From Beaufortia kweichowensis (taxonomy: Eukaryota; Chordata; Actinopteri; Cypriniformes; Gastromyzontidae): a stretch of DNA of 64,000 nt. Positions within the stretch are counted from its first letter, which is position 1, and the number at the start of each line of letters is the position of its first letter. Made by a program: the position numbers and the translations under genes. The stretch spans positions 18,587,046-18,651,045 of the forward strand of contig CM032801.1 in NCBI GenBank assembly GCA_019155185.1. The letters are read 5' to 3'. The notes beneath the pieces are model-generated. The model was not told the origin of the DNA and made no database searches. It worked only from the letters and a program-made list of their open reading frames with translations. Below, one piece after another: positions 1 to 13,500 of this stretch.

Positions 1-2522
1 CAATTTCAATAAAACAGCAAGTTTGGATGCAAAATGCATTAACATGATGCATACTATGAAATCGCTTAGTCACTTCTCATTAGCACTAAATCTGCCTAGA
101 AAACATGTTTTTCTTTACAATTACATGATTCTGTAAATGTATCCACAAAGAACTGGATCCTGTGAACGAAACTGAGTTTCTGAGCGTTTCTCAACCAGAG
201 CTTCTTATTAGCACTTATACTGCTTGCAATACATGTTTTCTGACATGAATATACTCACTAATTTAAAAAAACCCCATCAGGTTTGGATGCAAAATGCATA
301 GTCACTTCTCATTAGCACTAAAACAGCTTAGAAAACATGTTTTCTTTACAATTACATGATTCTGTAATTGATTCCACAAAGAACTGTATCCCGTGATCAT
401 AGCGGAGTTTCTGAGCGTTTCTCATTCAGAGCTTCTTATTAGCTCTTAAACTGCTTACAATACATGTTTTCTAACCAGATCAGTAATATACTTACTAATT
501 TAAAAAAACCCAGCATGTTTGGATGCAAAATGCATTAACATGATACCTTCCATGAAATCGCTAGTCACTTCTCATTAGCACTAAAACCGCCTACAAAACA
601 TGTTTTCTTTACAATAAAAATGATTCTGTAAATGTTCCCACAAAGAAATGTTTCCCATGAACAAAGCGGAGTTACTGAGCGTTTCTCATCAAGAGCTTCT
701 TATTAGCACTGAAACTGCTTGCAATACATGTTTTCTGACATGATCAGTAATATACTCACTAATTAAAAAAAAAAACAGGAGGTTTGGATGCAAAATGCAT
801 TCACATGATATATTCCATGAAATCGCTAGTCACTTCTCATTAGCACTAAAACTGGTTAGAAAACATGTTTTCTTTCCAATTACATGATTCTTTAAATGGT
901 TCCATAAAGAACTGCATCCGGTTACTAAAGCAGAGTTTCTGAGCTTTTCTCATCCAGAGCTGCTTATTTAGCACTGAAACTGCTTGCAAATATATGTTTT
1001 CTGACCAGATCAGTAATATACTCACTAATTTAAAAAAAAAACAAGCAGGTTTGGATGCAAAATGCATTCACATGATACATTCCATGAAATCGCTAGTAGT
1101 GACTAGCAGTAACATTGCTTAGAAAACACGTTTTCTTTACAATTACAGTATTCTTTAAATGATTCCATAAAAAACTGTATCCTGTTACTAAAGAGGAGTT
1201 TCTGAGCGTTTCTCATCCAGAGCTGCTTATTAGTACTGAAACTGCTTACAATACATGTTTTCTAACCAGATCAGTACTATACTCACTAATTTCGATGAAA
1301 GCAGCAGGTTTGGATGCAAAATGCATTCACATGATACATGCCATGAAATCGCTAGTCACTTCTCATTAGCAGTAACATTGCTTAGAAAACATGTTTTCTT
1401 TACTATTACATGATTCTTTAAATGATTCCATAAAAAACTGTATCCTGTTTCTAAAGAGGAGTTTCTGAGCATTTCTCATCCAGAGCTTCTTATTAGCACT
1501 TAACCTGCTAACAATACGTTTTCTGATCAGATCAGTAATATACTTAATAATTTCAATGCAAAATGCATTAACATGATATATTCCATGAAATCGCTAATCA
1601 CTTCTCATTAGCACTAAAACTGCCTAGAAAACATGTTTTCTTAACAATTACATGATTGTGTAAATATTTCCATTACGTTTCTCATACAGAGATGCTTATT
1701 AGCACTGAAACTGCTTGCAATACATGTTTTCTGACATGATCAGTAATATACTCACTCAATTTCAATAAAACAGCAAGTTTGGATGCAAAATGCATTCACA
1801 TGATACATTCCATGAAATCGCTAGTCACTTCTCATTAGCAGTTATACTGGTTGCAGTAAATGTTTCACAAAGAACTGTATCCCGTGATCAAAGCGGAGTT
1901 TCTTAGCATTTTCACATCCAGAGCTTCTTCTTTTTACCACTTAAACTGCTTACAATACATGTTTTCTGACATGATCAGTAATATACTCACTAATTAAAAA
2001 ACAGCAGGTTTGGATGCAAAATGCATAGTCACTTCTCTTTAGCAGTAACATTGCCTAGAAAAATATGTTTTCTTATCAATTACATGTTTCCACAAAGAAC
2101 TGTATCCTGTGTGAACGGCCGAAGTTCCTGAGCGCTTCTCATCCAGAGCTTCTTATTTAGTACTGAAACTGCTTGCAATATATGTTTTCTGACATGATCA
2201 GTAATATACTCACTAATATAAAAAAAACAGCGGTTTGGATGCAAAATGAATTAACATGATACATACTATGAAATCGCTAGTCACTTCTCATTAGCAGTAA
2301 CATTGCTTAGAAAACATGTTTTCTTGTCAATTACATGATTCTTTAAATGTTTCCAAAAAGAACTGTATCTTGTTACTAAAGGGGAGTTTCTGAGCATTTC
2401 TCATCCAGATCTACTTACTGAAACTGCTTACAATACGTTTTCTGATCAGATATACACAATATACATAATAATTTCAATGCAAAATGCATTAACATGATAT
2501 ATTCCATGAAATCGCTAGTCAC

Positions 2523-2689
2523 TTCTCATTAGCACTAAAACTGCCTAGAAAACATGTTTTCTTTACAATTACATGATTGTGTAAATATTTCCATAAAACA
2601 CTGTATCCTGTTACTAAGGCGGAGATTCTGAGCGTTTCTCATCAAGAGCTGCTTATTAGCACTGAAACTGCTTGCAATACATGTTTTCT
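2523..2689 (+). repeat. Example of the two related half-units in one satellite monomer
   Basis: Positions 2523-2562 and 2650-2689 align without gaps over 40 bases with 33 matches. Both share ATTAGCACT, AAACTGC and ACATGTTTTCT, and they lie 127 bases apart. The same pair recurs in most monomers. The monomer is therefore probably an old duplication of a unit of about 127 bp that then became the amplified unit. Confidence 0.8.
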
Positions 2690-4496
2690 GACCAGATCAG
2701 TAATATACTCACTAATTTCAATAAAAACAGCAAGTTTGGATGCAAAATGCATTCACATGATACATTCCATGAAATCGCTAGTCACTTCTCATTAGCAGTT
2801 ATATTGGTTGCAGTAAATGTTTCCACAAAGAACTGTATCCCGTGATCAAAGCGGAGTTTCTTAGCATTTCTCATCCAGAGATTCTTATTACCACTTATAC
2901 TGCTTGCAATATATGTTTTCTGACATGGACAGTATTATACTCACTAATTAAAAAAAAAACCAGCAGGTTTGGATGCAAAATGCATAGTCACTTCTCTTTA
3001 GCTGTAACATTGCTTAGAAAAAAGTTTTCTTTACAATTACATGATTCTGTAAATGTTTCCACAAAGAACTGTAATCCCCTGAACAAAGCGGAGTTTCTGA
3101 GCGTTTCTCATTCAGAGCTTCTTATTAGCACTTAAACTGCTTACAATACATGTTTTCTAACCAGATCAGTACTATACTCACTCATTTCAATAAAAACAGC
3201 AAGTTTGGATGCAAAATGCATTCACATGATACATTCTATGAAATCGCTTAGTCAAACTTCTCATTAGCACTATAACTGCCTAGAAAACATGTTTTCTTTA
3301 CAATTACATGATTCTGTAAATGATTCCACAAAGAACTGTATCCCGTGATCATAGCGGAGTTTCTGAGGCGTTTCTCATTCAGAGCTTCTTATTAGCTCTT
3401 AAACTGCTTTACAATACATGTTTTCTAACCAGATCAGTAATATACTTACTAATTTAAAAACTCCAGCATGTTTGTATGCAAAATGCATTAACATGATACC
3501 TTCCATGAAATCGGGCTAGTCACTTCTCATTAGCACTAAAAATCGCACTACAAAACATGTTTTCTTTACAATAAAAATGATTCTGTAAATGATTCCACAA
3601 AGAAATGTTTCCCATGAACAAAGCGGAGTTACTGAGCGTTTCTCATCAAGAGCTTCTTATTAGCACTGAAACTGCTTGCAATACATGTTTTCTGACATGA
3701 TCAGTAATATACTCACTAATTAAAAAAAAAAAACAGGAGGTTTGGATGCAAAATGCATTCACATGATATATTCCATGAAATCGCTAGTCACTTTTCATTA
3801 GCACTAAAACTGGTTAGAAAACATGTTTTCTTTCCAATTACATGATTCTTTAAATGGTTCCATAAAGAACTGCATCCTGTTACTAAAGCAGAGTTTCTGA
3901 GCTTTTCTCATCCAGAGCTGCTTATTTAGCACTGAAACTGCTTGCAAATATATGTTTTCTGACCAGATCAGTAATATACTCACTAATTTAAAAAAAAACA
4001 AGCAGGTTTGGATGCAAAATGCATTCACATGATACATTCCATGAAATCGCTAGTAGTGACTAGCAGTAACATTGCTTAGAAAACACGTTTTCTTTACAAT
4101 TACAGTATTCTTTAAATGATTCCATAAAAAACTGTATCCTGTTACTAAAGAGGAGTTTCTGAGCGTTTCTCATCCAGAGCTGCTTATTAGTACTGAAACT
4201 GCTTACAATACATGTTTTTTAACCAGATCAGTACTATACTCACTAATGTCGATGAAAGCAGCTGGTTTGGATGCAAAATGCCTTCACATGATACATGCCA
4301 TGAAATCGCTAGTCACTTCTCATTAGCAGTAACATTGCTTAGAAAACATGTTTTCTTTACAATTACATGATTCTGTAAATGTTTCCACAAAGAACTGTGT
4401 CCTGTGAACGAAGCGGAGTTTCTGAGCGTTTCTCATCCAGAGCTTCTTATTAGCACTAAACTGCTTGCAATACATGTTTTCTGACATGATCAGTAA

Positions 4497-4550
4497 TATA
4501 CTCACTAATATACTCACTAATACTATATACTCACTAATTTACTACTTACT
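4497..4550 (+). repeat. Short internal expansion of a TATACTCACTAAT unit
   Basis: Three to four diverged copies of a 12-15 base unit (tatactcactaa) follow each other inside one satellite monomer. They lengthen that monomer to about 302 bp. The same expanded monomer recurs near 11,000-11,055 and 14,756-14,810, which marks those three places as copies of one ancestral block. Confidence 0.8.
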
Positions 4551-7500
4551 AATAAAAACCCAGCATGTTTGGATGCAAAATGTATTTAACATGATACATT
4601 CCATGAAATCACTTGAGTCACTTCTCAGGATGCCTAAAACTGCCTAGAAAACATGTTTTCCTTACAATTACATGATTCTGTGAATGTTTCCATAAAACAC
4701 TGTATCCTGTAATTAAAGCAGAGTTTCTGAGCGTTTCTCTTCTGTTTTCTGACTAGATCAGTAATATACCCACTAATTTCATCAAAACAGCATGTTTGGA
4801 TGCAAAATGCATTCAATGAAAACGGCAGGTTTGGATTCAAAAATGCATTTACATGATACATTCCATTAAATGTATTATACATTCCATGAAATCGCTAGTC
4901 ACTTCTCATTAGCACTAAAACTGCCTACAAAACATGTTTTCTTTACAATTACATGATTCTGTAAATGTTTAATAAAGAATTGTATCCTGTTACTAAAGCG
5001 GAGTTTCTGAGCGTTTCTCATCCAGAGCTGCTTATTAGAACTTAAACTGCTTAAAATACATATTTTCTAACCAGATCAGTAATATACTCACTAATTTCAA
5101 TAAAAACAGAAGGTTTGGATGCAAGATGCATTCACATGATAAATTCCATGAAATCGCTAGTCATTTCTCATGAGCAGTAACATTGTTTTCTTTACAATTA
5201 CATGATTCTGTAAATGTTTCCATAAAGAACTGTATCCTGTTTCTGAGCGTTTCTGATCCAGATCTTCTTATTAGCACTGAAACTGCTTGCAATATATGTT
5301 TTCTGACATGATCAGTAATATACTCACTAATTAAAAAAAAAACCATCAGGTATGGATGCAAAATGCATTCACATGATACATTCCATGAAATCGCTAGTAG
5401 TGACTAGCAGTAACATTGCTTAGAAAACACGTTTTCTTTACAATTACAGTATTCTTTAAATGATTCCATAAAAAACTGTATCCTGTTACTAAAGAGGAGT
5501 TTCTGAGCGTTTCTCATCCAGAGCTGCTTATTAGTACTGAAACTGCTTACAATACATGTTTTCTAACCAGATCAGTACTATACTCACTAATTTCGATGAA
5601 AGCAGCTGGTTTGGATGCAAAATGCATTCACATGATACATGCCATGAAATCGCTAGTCACTTCTCATTAGCAGTAACATTGCTTAGAAAACACGTTTTCT
5701 TTACTATTACATGATTCTTTAAATGATTCCATAAAAAACTGTATCCTGTTTCTAAAGAGGAGTTTCTGAGCATTTCTCATCCAGAGCTTCTTATTAGCAC
5801 TTAACCTGCTAACAATACGTTTTCTGATCAGATCAGTAATATACTTAATAATTTCAATGCAAAATGCATTAACATGATATATTCCATGAAATCGCTAGTC
5901 ACTTCTCATTAGCACTAAAACTGCCTAGAAAACATGTTTTCTTAACAATTACATGATTGTGTAAATATTTCCATTACGTTTCTCATACAGAGATGCTTAT
6001 TAGCACTGAAACTGCTTGCAATACATGTTTTCTGACATGATCAGTAATATACTCACTAATTTCAATAAAAACAGCAAGTTTGGATGCAAAATGCATTCAC
6101 ATGATACATTCCATGAAATCGCTAGTCACTTCTCATTAGCAGTTATACTGGTTGCAGTAAATGTTTCCACAAAGAACTGTATCCCGTGATCAAAGCGGAG
6201 TTTCTGAGCGTTTCTCATCCAGAGCTTCTTATTTAGCACTGAAACTGCTTGCAATACATGTTTTCTGACCAGATCAGTAATATACTCACTAATTTCAATA
6301 AAAACAGCAAGTTTGGATGCAAAATGCATTAACATGATGCATACTATGAAATCGCTAGTCACTTCTCATTAGCACTAAATCTGCCTAGAAAACATGTTTT
6401 CTTTACAATTACATGATTCTGTAAATGTATCCACAAAGAACTGGATCCTGTGAACGAAACTGAGTTTCTGAGCGTTTCTCAACCAGAGCTTCTTATTAGC
6501 ACTTATACTGCTTGCAATACATGTTTTCTGACATGAATATACTCACTAATTTAAAAAAAACCCCATCAGGTTTGGATGCAAAATGCATAGTCACTTCTCA
6601 TTAGCACTAAAACAGCTTAGAAAACATGTTTTCTTTACAATTACATGATTCTGTAATTGATTCCACAAAGAACTGGAATCCCGTGAACAAAGCGGAGTTT
6701 CTGAGCGTTTCTCATCCAGAGATTCTTATTACCACTTATACTGCTTGCAATATATGTTTTCTGACATGGACAGTATTATACTCACTAATTAAAAAAAAAC
6801 CCAGCAGGTTTGGATGCAAAATGCATAGTCACTTCTCTTTAGCTGTAACATTGCTTAGAAAAAAGTTTTCTTTACAATTACATGATTCTGTAAATGTTTC
6901 CACAAAGAACTGTAATCCCCTGAACAAAGCGGAGTTTCTGAGCGTTTCTCATTCAGAGCTTCTTATTAGCACTTAAACTGCTTACAATACATGTTTTCTA
7001 ACCAGATCAGTACTATACTCACTCATTTCAATAAAAACAGCAAGTTTGGATGCAAAATGCATTCACATGATACATTCTATGAAATCGCTAGTCAAATCTC
7101 ATTAGCACTATAACTGCCTAGAAAACATGTTTTCTTTACAATTACATGATTCTGTAAATGATTCCACAAAGAACTGTATCCCGTGATCATAGCGGAGTTT
7201 CTGAGCGTTTCTCATTCAGAGCTTCTTATTAGCTCTTAAACTGCTTACAATACATGTTTTCTAACCAGATCAGTAATATACTTACTAATTTAAAAAAACC
7301 CAGCATGTTTGGATGCAAAATGCATTAACATGATACCTTCCATGAAATCGCTAGTCACTTCTCATTAGCACTAAAACCGCCTACAAAACATGTTTTCTTT
7401 ACAATAAAAATGATTCTGTAAATGTTCCCACAAAGAAATGTTTCCCATGAACAAAGCGGAGTTACTGAGCGTTTCTCATCAAGAGCTTCTTATTAGCACT

Positions 7501-10500
7501 GAAACTGCTTGCAATACATGTTTTCTGACATGATCAGTAATATACTCACTAATTAAAAAAAAAAACAGGAGGTTTGGATGCAAAATGCATTCACATGATA
7601 CATTCCATTAAATCGCTTGTCACTACTCATTATTGCTAAAACTGATTAGAAAACATGTTTTCTTTACAATTACATGATTCTGTTAATGCTCCCACAAAGA
7701 ATTGTATCCCGTGAACAAAGCGGAGTTTCTGAGCATTTCTCTTCCAGAGCACTGAAACTGCTTGCATGTTTTCTAACATGATCAGTAATATTCTCACTAA
7801 TTTCAATAAAAACAGCAGGTTTGGATGCAGAATACATTCACATGATACATTCCATTAAATCGCTAGTCACTACTCAACAGCACTAATACTGCTTAGAAAA
7901 CATGTTTTCTTTAAAATTACATGATTCTGTAAATGTTTCCACAAAGAAGTGTATGCCGTGATCAAAGGGGTGTTTCTGAGCGTTTCTCATCCAGAGCTGC
8001 TTATTAGCACTTAAACTGCTTACAATACATGTTTTCTGAACAGATCAGTAATATACTCACTAATTTCAATAAAAACAGCAGGTTTGGATGCAAAATGCAT
8101 TCACATGATACATGCCATAAAATCGCTAGTCACTTCTCATTAGCAGTAACATTGCTTAGAAAACATGTTTTCTTTACTATTACATGATTCTTTAAATGAT
8201 TCCATAAAAAACTGTATCCTGTTTCTAAAGAGGAGTTTCTGAGCATTTCTCATCCAGAGCTTCTTATTAGCACTTAACCTGCTAACAATACGTTTTCTGA
8301 TCAGATCAGTAATATACTTAATAATTTCAATGCAAAATGCATTAACATGATATATTCCATGAAATCGCTAGTCACTTCTCATTAGCACTAAAACTGCCTA
8401 GAAAACATGTTTTCTTAACAATTACATGATTGTGTAAATATTTCCATTACGTTTCTCATACAGAGATGCTTATTAGCACTGAAACTGCTTGCAATACATG
8501 TTTTCTGACATGATCAGTAATATACTCACTAATTTCAATAAAAACAGCAAGTTTGGATGCAAAATGCATTCACATGATACATTCCATGAAATCGCTAGTC
8601 ACTTCTCATTAGCAGTTATACTGGTTGCAGTAAATGTTTCCACAAAGAACTGTATCCCGTGATCAAAGCGGAGTTTCTTAGCATTTCACATCCAGAGCTT
8701 CTTTTTTACCACTTAAACTGCTTACAATACATGTTTTCTGACATGATCAGTAATATACTCACTAATTTCAATAAAAACAGCAAGTTTGGATGCAAAATGC
8801 ATAGTCACTTCTCTTTAGCAGTAACATTGCCTAGAAAATATGTTTTCTTATCAATTACATGTTTCCACAAAGAACTGTATCCTGTGAACGAAGCGGAGTT
8901 CCTGAGCGTTTCTCATCCAGAGCTTCTTATTTAGTACTGAAACTGCTTGCAATATATGTTTTCTGACATGATCATTAATATACTCACTAATATAAAAAAA
9001 ACAGCGGCTTTGGATGCAAAATGAATTAACATGATACATACTATGAAATCGCTAGTCACTTCTCATTAGCAGTAACATTGCTTAGAAAACATGTTTTCTT
9101 GTCAATTACATGATTCTTTAAATGTTTCCAAAAAGAACTGTATCTTGTTACTAAAGGGGAGTTTCTGAGCATTTCTCATCCAGATCTACTTACTGAAACT
9201 GCTTACAATACGTTTTCTGATCAGATATACACAATATACATAATAATTTCAATGCAAAATGCATTAACATGATATATTCCATGAAATCGCTAGTCACTTC
9301 TCATTAGCACTAAAACTGCCTAGAAAACATGTTTTCTTTACAATTACATGATTGTGTAAATATTTCCATAAAACACTGTATCCTGTTACTAAGGCGGAGA
9401 TTCTGAGCGTTTCTCATCAAGAGCTGCTTATTAGCACTTATACTGCTTGCAATACATGTTTTCTGACATGAATATACTCACTAATTTAAAAAAAACCCCA
9501 TCAGGTTTGGATGCAAAATGCATAGTCACTTCTCATTAGCACTAAAACAGCTTAGAAAACATGTTTTCTTTACAATTACATGATTCTGTAATTGATTCCA
9601 CAAAGAACTGGAATCCCGTGAACAAAGCGGAGTTTCTGAGCGTTTCTCATCCAGAGATTCTCATTACCACTTATACTGCTTGCAATATATGTTTTCTGAC
9701 ATGGACAGTATTATACTCACTAATTAAAAAAAAAACCAGCAGGTTTGGATGCAAAATGCATAGTCACTTCTCTTTAGCTGTAACATTGCTTAGAAAAAAG
9801 TTTTCTTTACAATTACATGATTCTGTAAATGTTTCCACAAAGAACTGTAATCCCCTGAACAAAGCGGAGTTTCTGAGCGTTTCTCATTCAGAGCTTCTTA
9901 TTAGCACTTAAACTGCTTACAATACATTTTTTCTAACCAGATCAGTACTATACTCACTCATTTCAATAAAACAGCAAGTTTGGATGCAAAATGCATTCAC
10001 ATGATACATTCTATGAAATCGCTAGTCAAATCTCATTAGCACTATAACTGCCTAGAAAACATGTTTTCTTTACAATTACATGATTCTGTAAATGATTCCA
10101 CAAAGAACTGTATCCCGTGATCATAGCGGAGTTTCTGAGCGTTTCTCATTCAGAGCTTCTTATTAGCTCTTAAACTGCTTACAATACATGTTTTCTAACC
10201 AGATCAGTAATATACTTACTAATTTAAAAAAACCCAGCATGTTTGGATGCAAAATGCATTAACATGATACCTTCCATGAAATCGCTAGTCACTTCTCATT
10301 AGCACTAAAACCGCCTACAAAACATGTTTTCTTTACAATAAAAATGATTCTGTAAATGTTCCCACAAAGAAATGTTTCCCATGAACAAAGCGGAGTTACT
10401 GAGCGTTTCTCATCAAGAGCTTCTTATTAGCACTGAAACTGCTTGCAATACATGTTTTCTGACATGATCAGTAATATACTCACTAATTAAAAAAAAAAAC

Positions 10501-13500
10501 AGGAGGTTTGGATGCAAAATGCATTCACATGATATATTCCATGAAATCGCTAGTCACTTTTCATTAGCACTAAAACTGGTTAGAAAACATGTTTTCTTTC
10601 CAATTACATGATTCTTTAAATGGTTCCATAAAAAACTGTATCCTGTTACTAAAGAGGAGTTTCTGAGCGTTTCTCATCCAGAGCTGCTTATTAGTACTGA
10701 AACTGCTTACAATACATGTTTTCTAACCAGATCAGTACTATACTCACTAATTTCGATGAAAGCAGCTGGTTTGGATGCAAAATGCATTCACATGATACAT
10801 GCCATGAAATCGCTAGTCACTTCTCATTAGCAGTAACATTGCTTAGAAAACATGTTTTCTTTACAATTACATGATTCTGTAAATGTTTCCACAAAGAACT
10901 GTGTCCTGTGAACGAAGCGGAGTTTCTGAGCGTTTCTCATCCAGAGCTTCTTATTAGCACTAAACTGCTTGCAATACATGTTTTCTGACATGATCAGTAA
11001 TATACTCACTAATATACTCACTAATACTATATACTCACTAATTTACTACTTACTAATAAAAACCCAGCATGTTTGGATACAAAATGTATTTAACATGATA
11101 CATTCCATGAAATCGCGAGTCACTTCTCAGGATGCCTAAAACTGCCTAGAAAACATGTTTTCCTTACAATTACATGATTCTGTGAATGTTTCCATAAAAC
11201 ACTGTATCCTGTAACTAAAGCAGAGTTTCTGAGCGTTTCTCTTCTGTTTTCTGACTAGATCAGTAATATACCCACTAATTTCATCAAAAACAGCATGTTT
11301 GGATGCAAAATGCATTCAATGAAAACGGCAGGTTTGGATTCAAAATGCATTTACATGATACATTCCATTAAATGTATTATACATTCCACGAAATCGCTAG
11401 TCACTTCTCATTAGCACTAAAACTGCCTACAAAACATGTTTTCTTTACAATTACATGATTCTGTAAATGTTTAATAAAGAATTGTATCCTGTTACTAAAG
11501 CGGAGTTTCTGAGCGTTTCTCATCCAGAGCTGCTTATTAGAACTTAAACTGCTTAAAATACATATTTTCTAACCAGATCAGTAATATACTCACTAATTTC
11601 AATAAAAACAGAAGGTTTGGATGCAAGATGCATTCACATGATAAATTCCATGAAATCGCTAGTCATTTCTCATGAGCAGTAACATTGTTTTCTTTACAAT
11701 TACATGATTCTGTAAATGTTTCCATAAAGAACTGTATCCTGTTTCTGAGCGTTTCTGATCCAGAGCTTCTTATTAGCACTGAAACTGCTTGCAATATATG
11801 TTTTCTGACATGATCAGTAATATACTCACTAATTAAAAAAAAACCCATCAGGTATGGATGCAAAATGCATTCACATGATACATTCCATTAAATCGCTTGT
11901 CACTACTCATTATTGCTAAAACTGATTAGAAAACATGTTTTCTTTACAATTACATGATTCTGTTAATGCTCCCACAAAGAATTGTATCCCGTGAACAAAG
12001 CGGAGTTTCTGAGCATTTCTCTTCCAGAGCACTGAAACTGCTTGCATGTTTTCTAACATGATCAGTAATATTCTCACTAATTTCAATAAAAACAGCAGGT
12101 TTGGATGCAGAATACATTCACATGATACATTCCATTAAATCGCTAGTCACTACTCAACAGCACTAATACTGCTTAGAAAACATGTTTTCTTTAAAATTAC
12201 ATGATTCTGTAAATGTTTCCACAAAGAAGTGTATGCCGCGGATCAAAGGGGTGTTTCTGAGCGTTTCTCATCCAGAGCTGCTTATTAGCACTTAAACTGC
12301 TTACAATACATGTTTTCTGAACAGATCAGTAATATACTCACTAATTTCAATAAAAACAGCAGGTTTGGATGCAAATGCATACACATAATACATTCCATTA
12401 AATGTATTATCACTTCTCATTAGCACTAAAACTGCCTAGAAAACATGTTTTCTTTACATTTACATGATTCTGTAAATGTTTCCATAAAGAACAGAATTCT
12501 GTTGTTAAAGCGGAGTTTCTGAGCGTTTCTCATCCAGAGCTGCTTATTAGCACTGAAACTGCTTGTAATAATGTTTTCTGACATGATCAGTAATATACTC
12601 ACTAATTTAAAAAATACCCAGCAGGTTTGGATGCAAAATACATTAACATGATACATTCTATGAAATCGCTAATCACTTCTCTTTAGCAGTAACATTGCTT
12701 AGAAAAAAGTTTTCTTTACAATTACATGATTCTGTAAATGTTTCCACAAAGAACTGTAATCCCCTGAACAAAGCGGAGTTTCTGAGCGTTTCTCATTCAG
12801 AGCTTCTTATTTAGCACTGAAACTGCTTGCAAATATATGTTTTCTGACCAGATCAGTAATATACTCACTAATTTAAAAAAAAAACAAGCAGGTTTGGATG
12901 CAAAATGCATTCACATGATACATTCCATGAAATCGCTAGTCACTTCTCATTAGCAGTTATACTGGTTGCAGTAAATGTTTACACAAAGAACTGTATCCCG
13001 TGATCAAAGCGGAGTTTCTGAGCGTTTCTCATCCAGAGCTTCTTATTTAGCACTGAAACTGCTTGCAATACATGTTTTCTGACCAGATCAGTAATATACT
13101 CACTAATTTCAATAAAAACAGCAAGTTTGGATGCAAAATACATTAACATGATACATTCTATGAAATCGCTAATCACTTCTCATTAGCACTAAATCTGCCT
13201 AGAAAACATGTTTTCTTTACAATTACATGATTCTGTAAATGTATCCACAAAGAACTGGATCCTGTGAACGAAACTGAGTTTCTGAGCGTTTCCCAACCAG
13301 AGCTTCTTATTAGCACTTATACTGCTTGCAATACATGTTTTCTGACATGAATATACTCACTAATTTAAAAAAAAACCCATCAGGTTTGGATGCAAAATGC
13401 ATAGTCACTTCTCATTAGCACTAAAACAGCTTAGAAAACATGTTTTCTTTACAATTACATGATTCTGTAATTGATTCCACAAAGAACTGGAATCCCGTGA

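Noticed and set aside
6626..6976. A 116-residue ORF, also seen at 9,561, 13,440 and 18,623, as a conserved gene family
   Set aside because: It is the translation of the same two satellite monomers. Conservation follows from DNA homogenisation, many reading frames share the same stops, and composition is that of the repeat.
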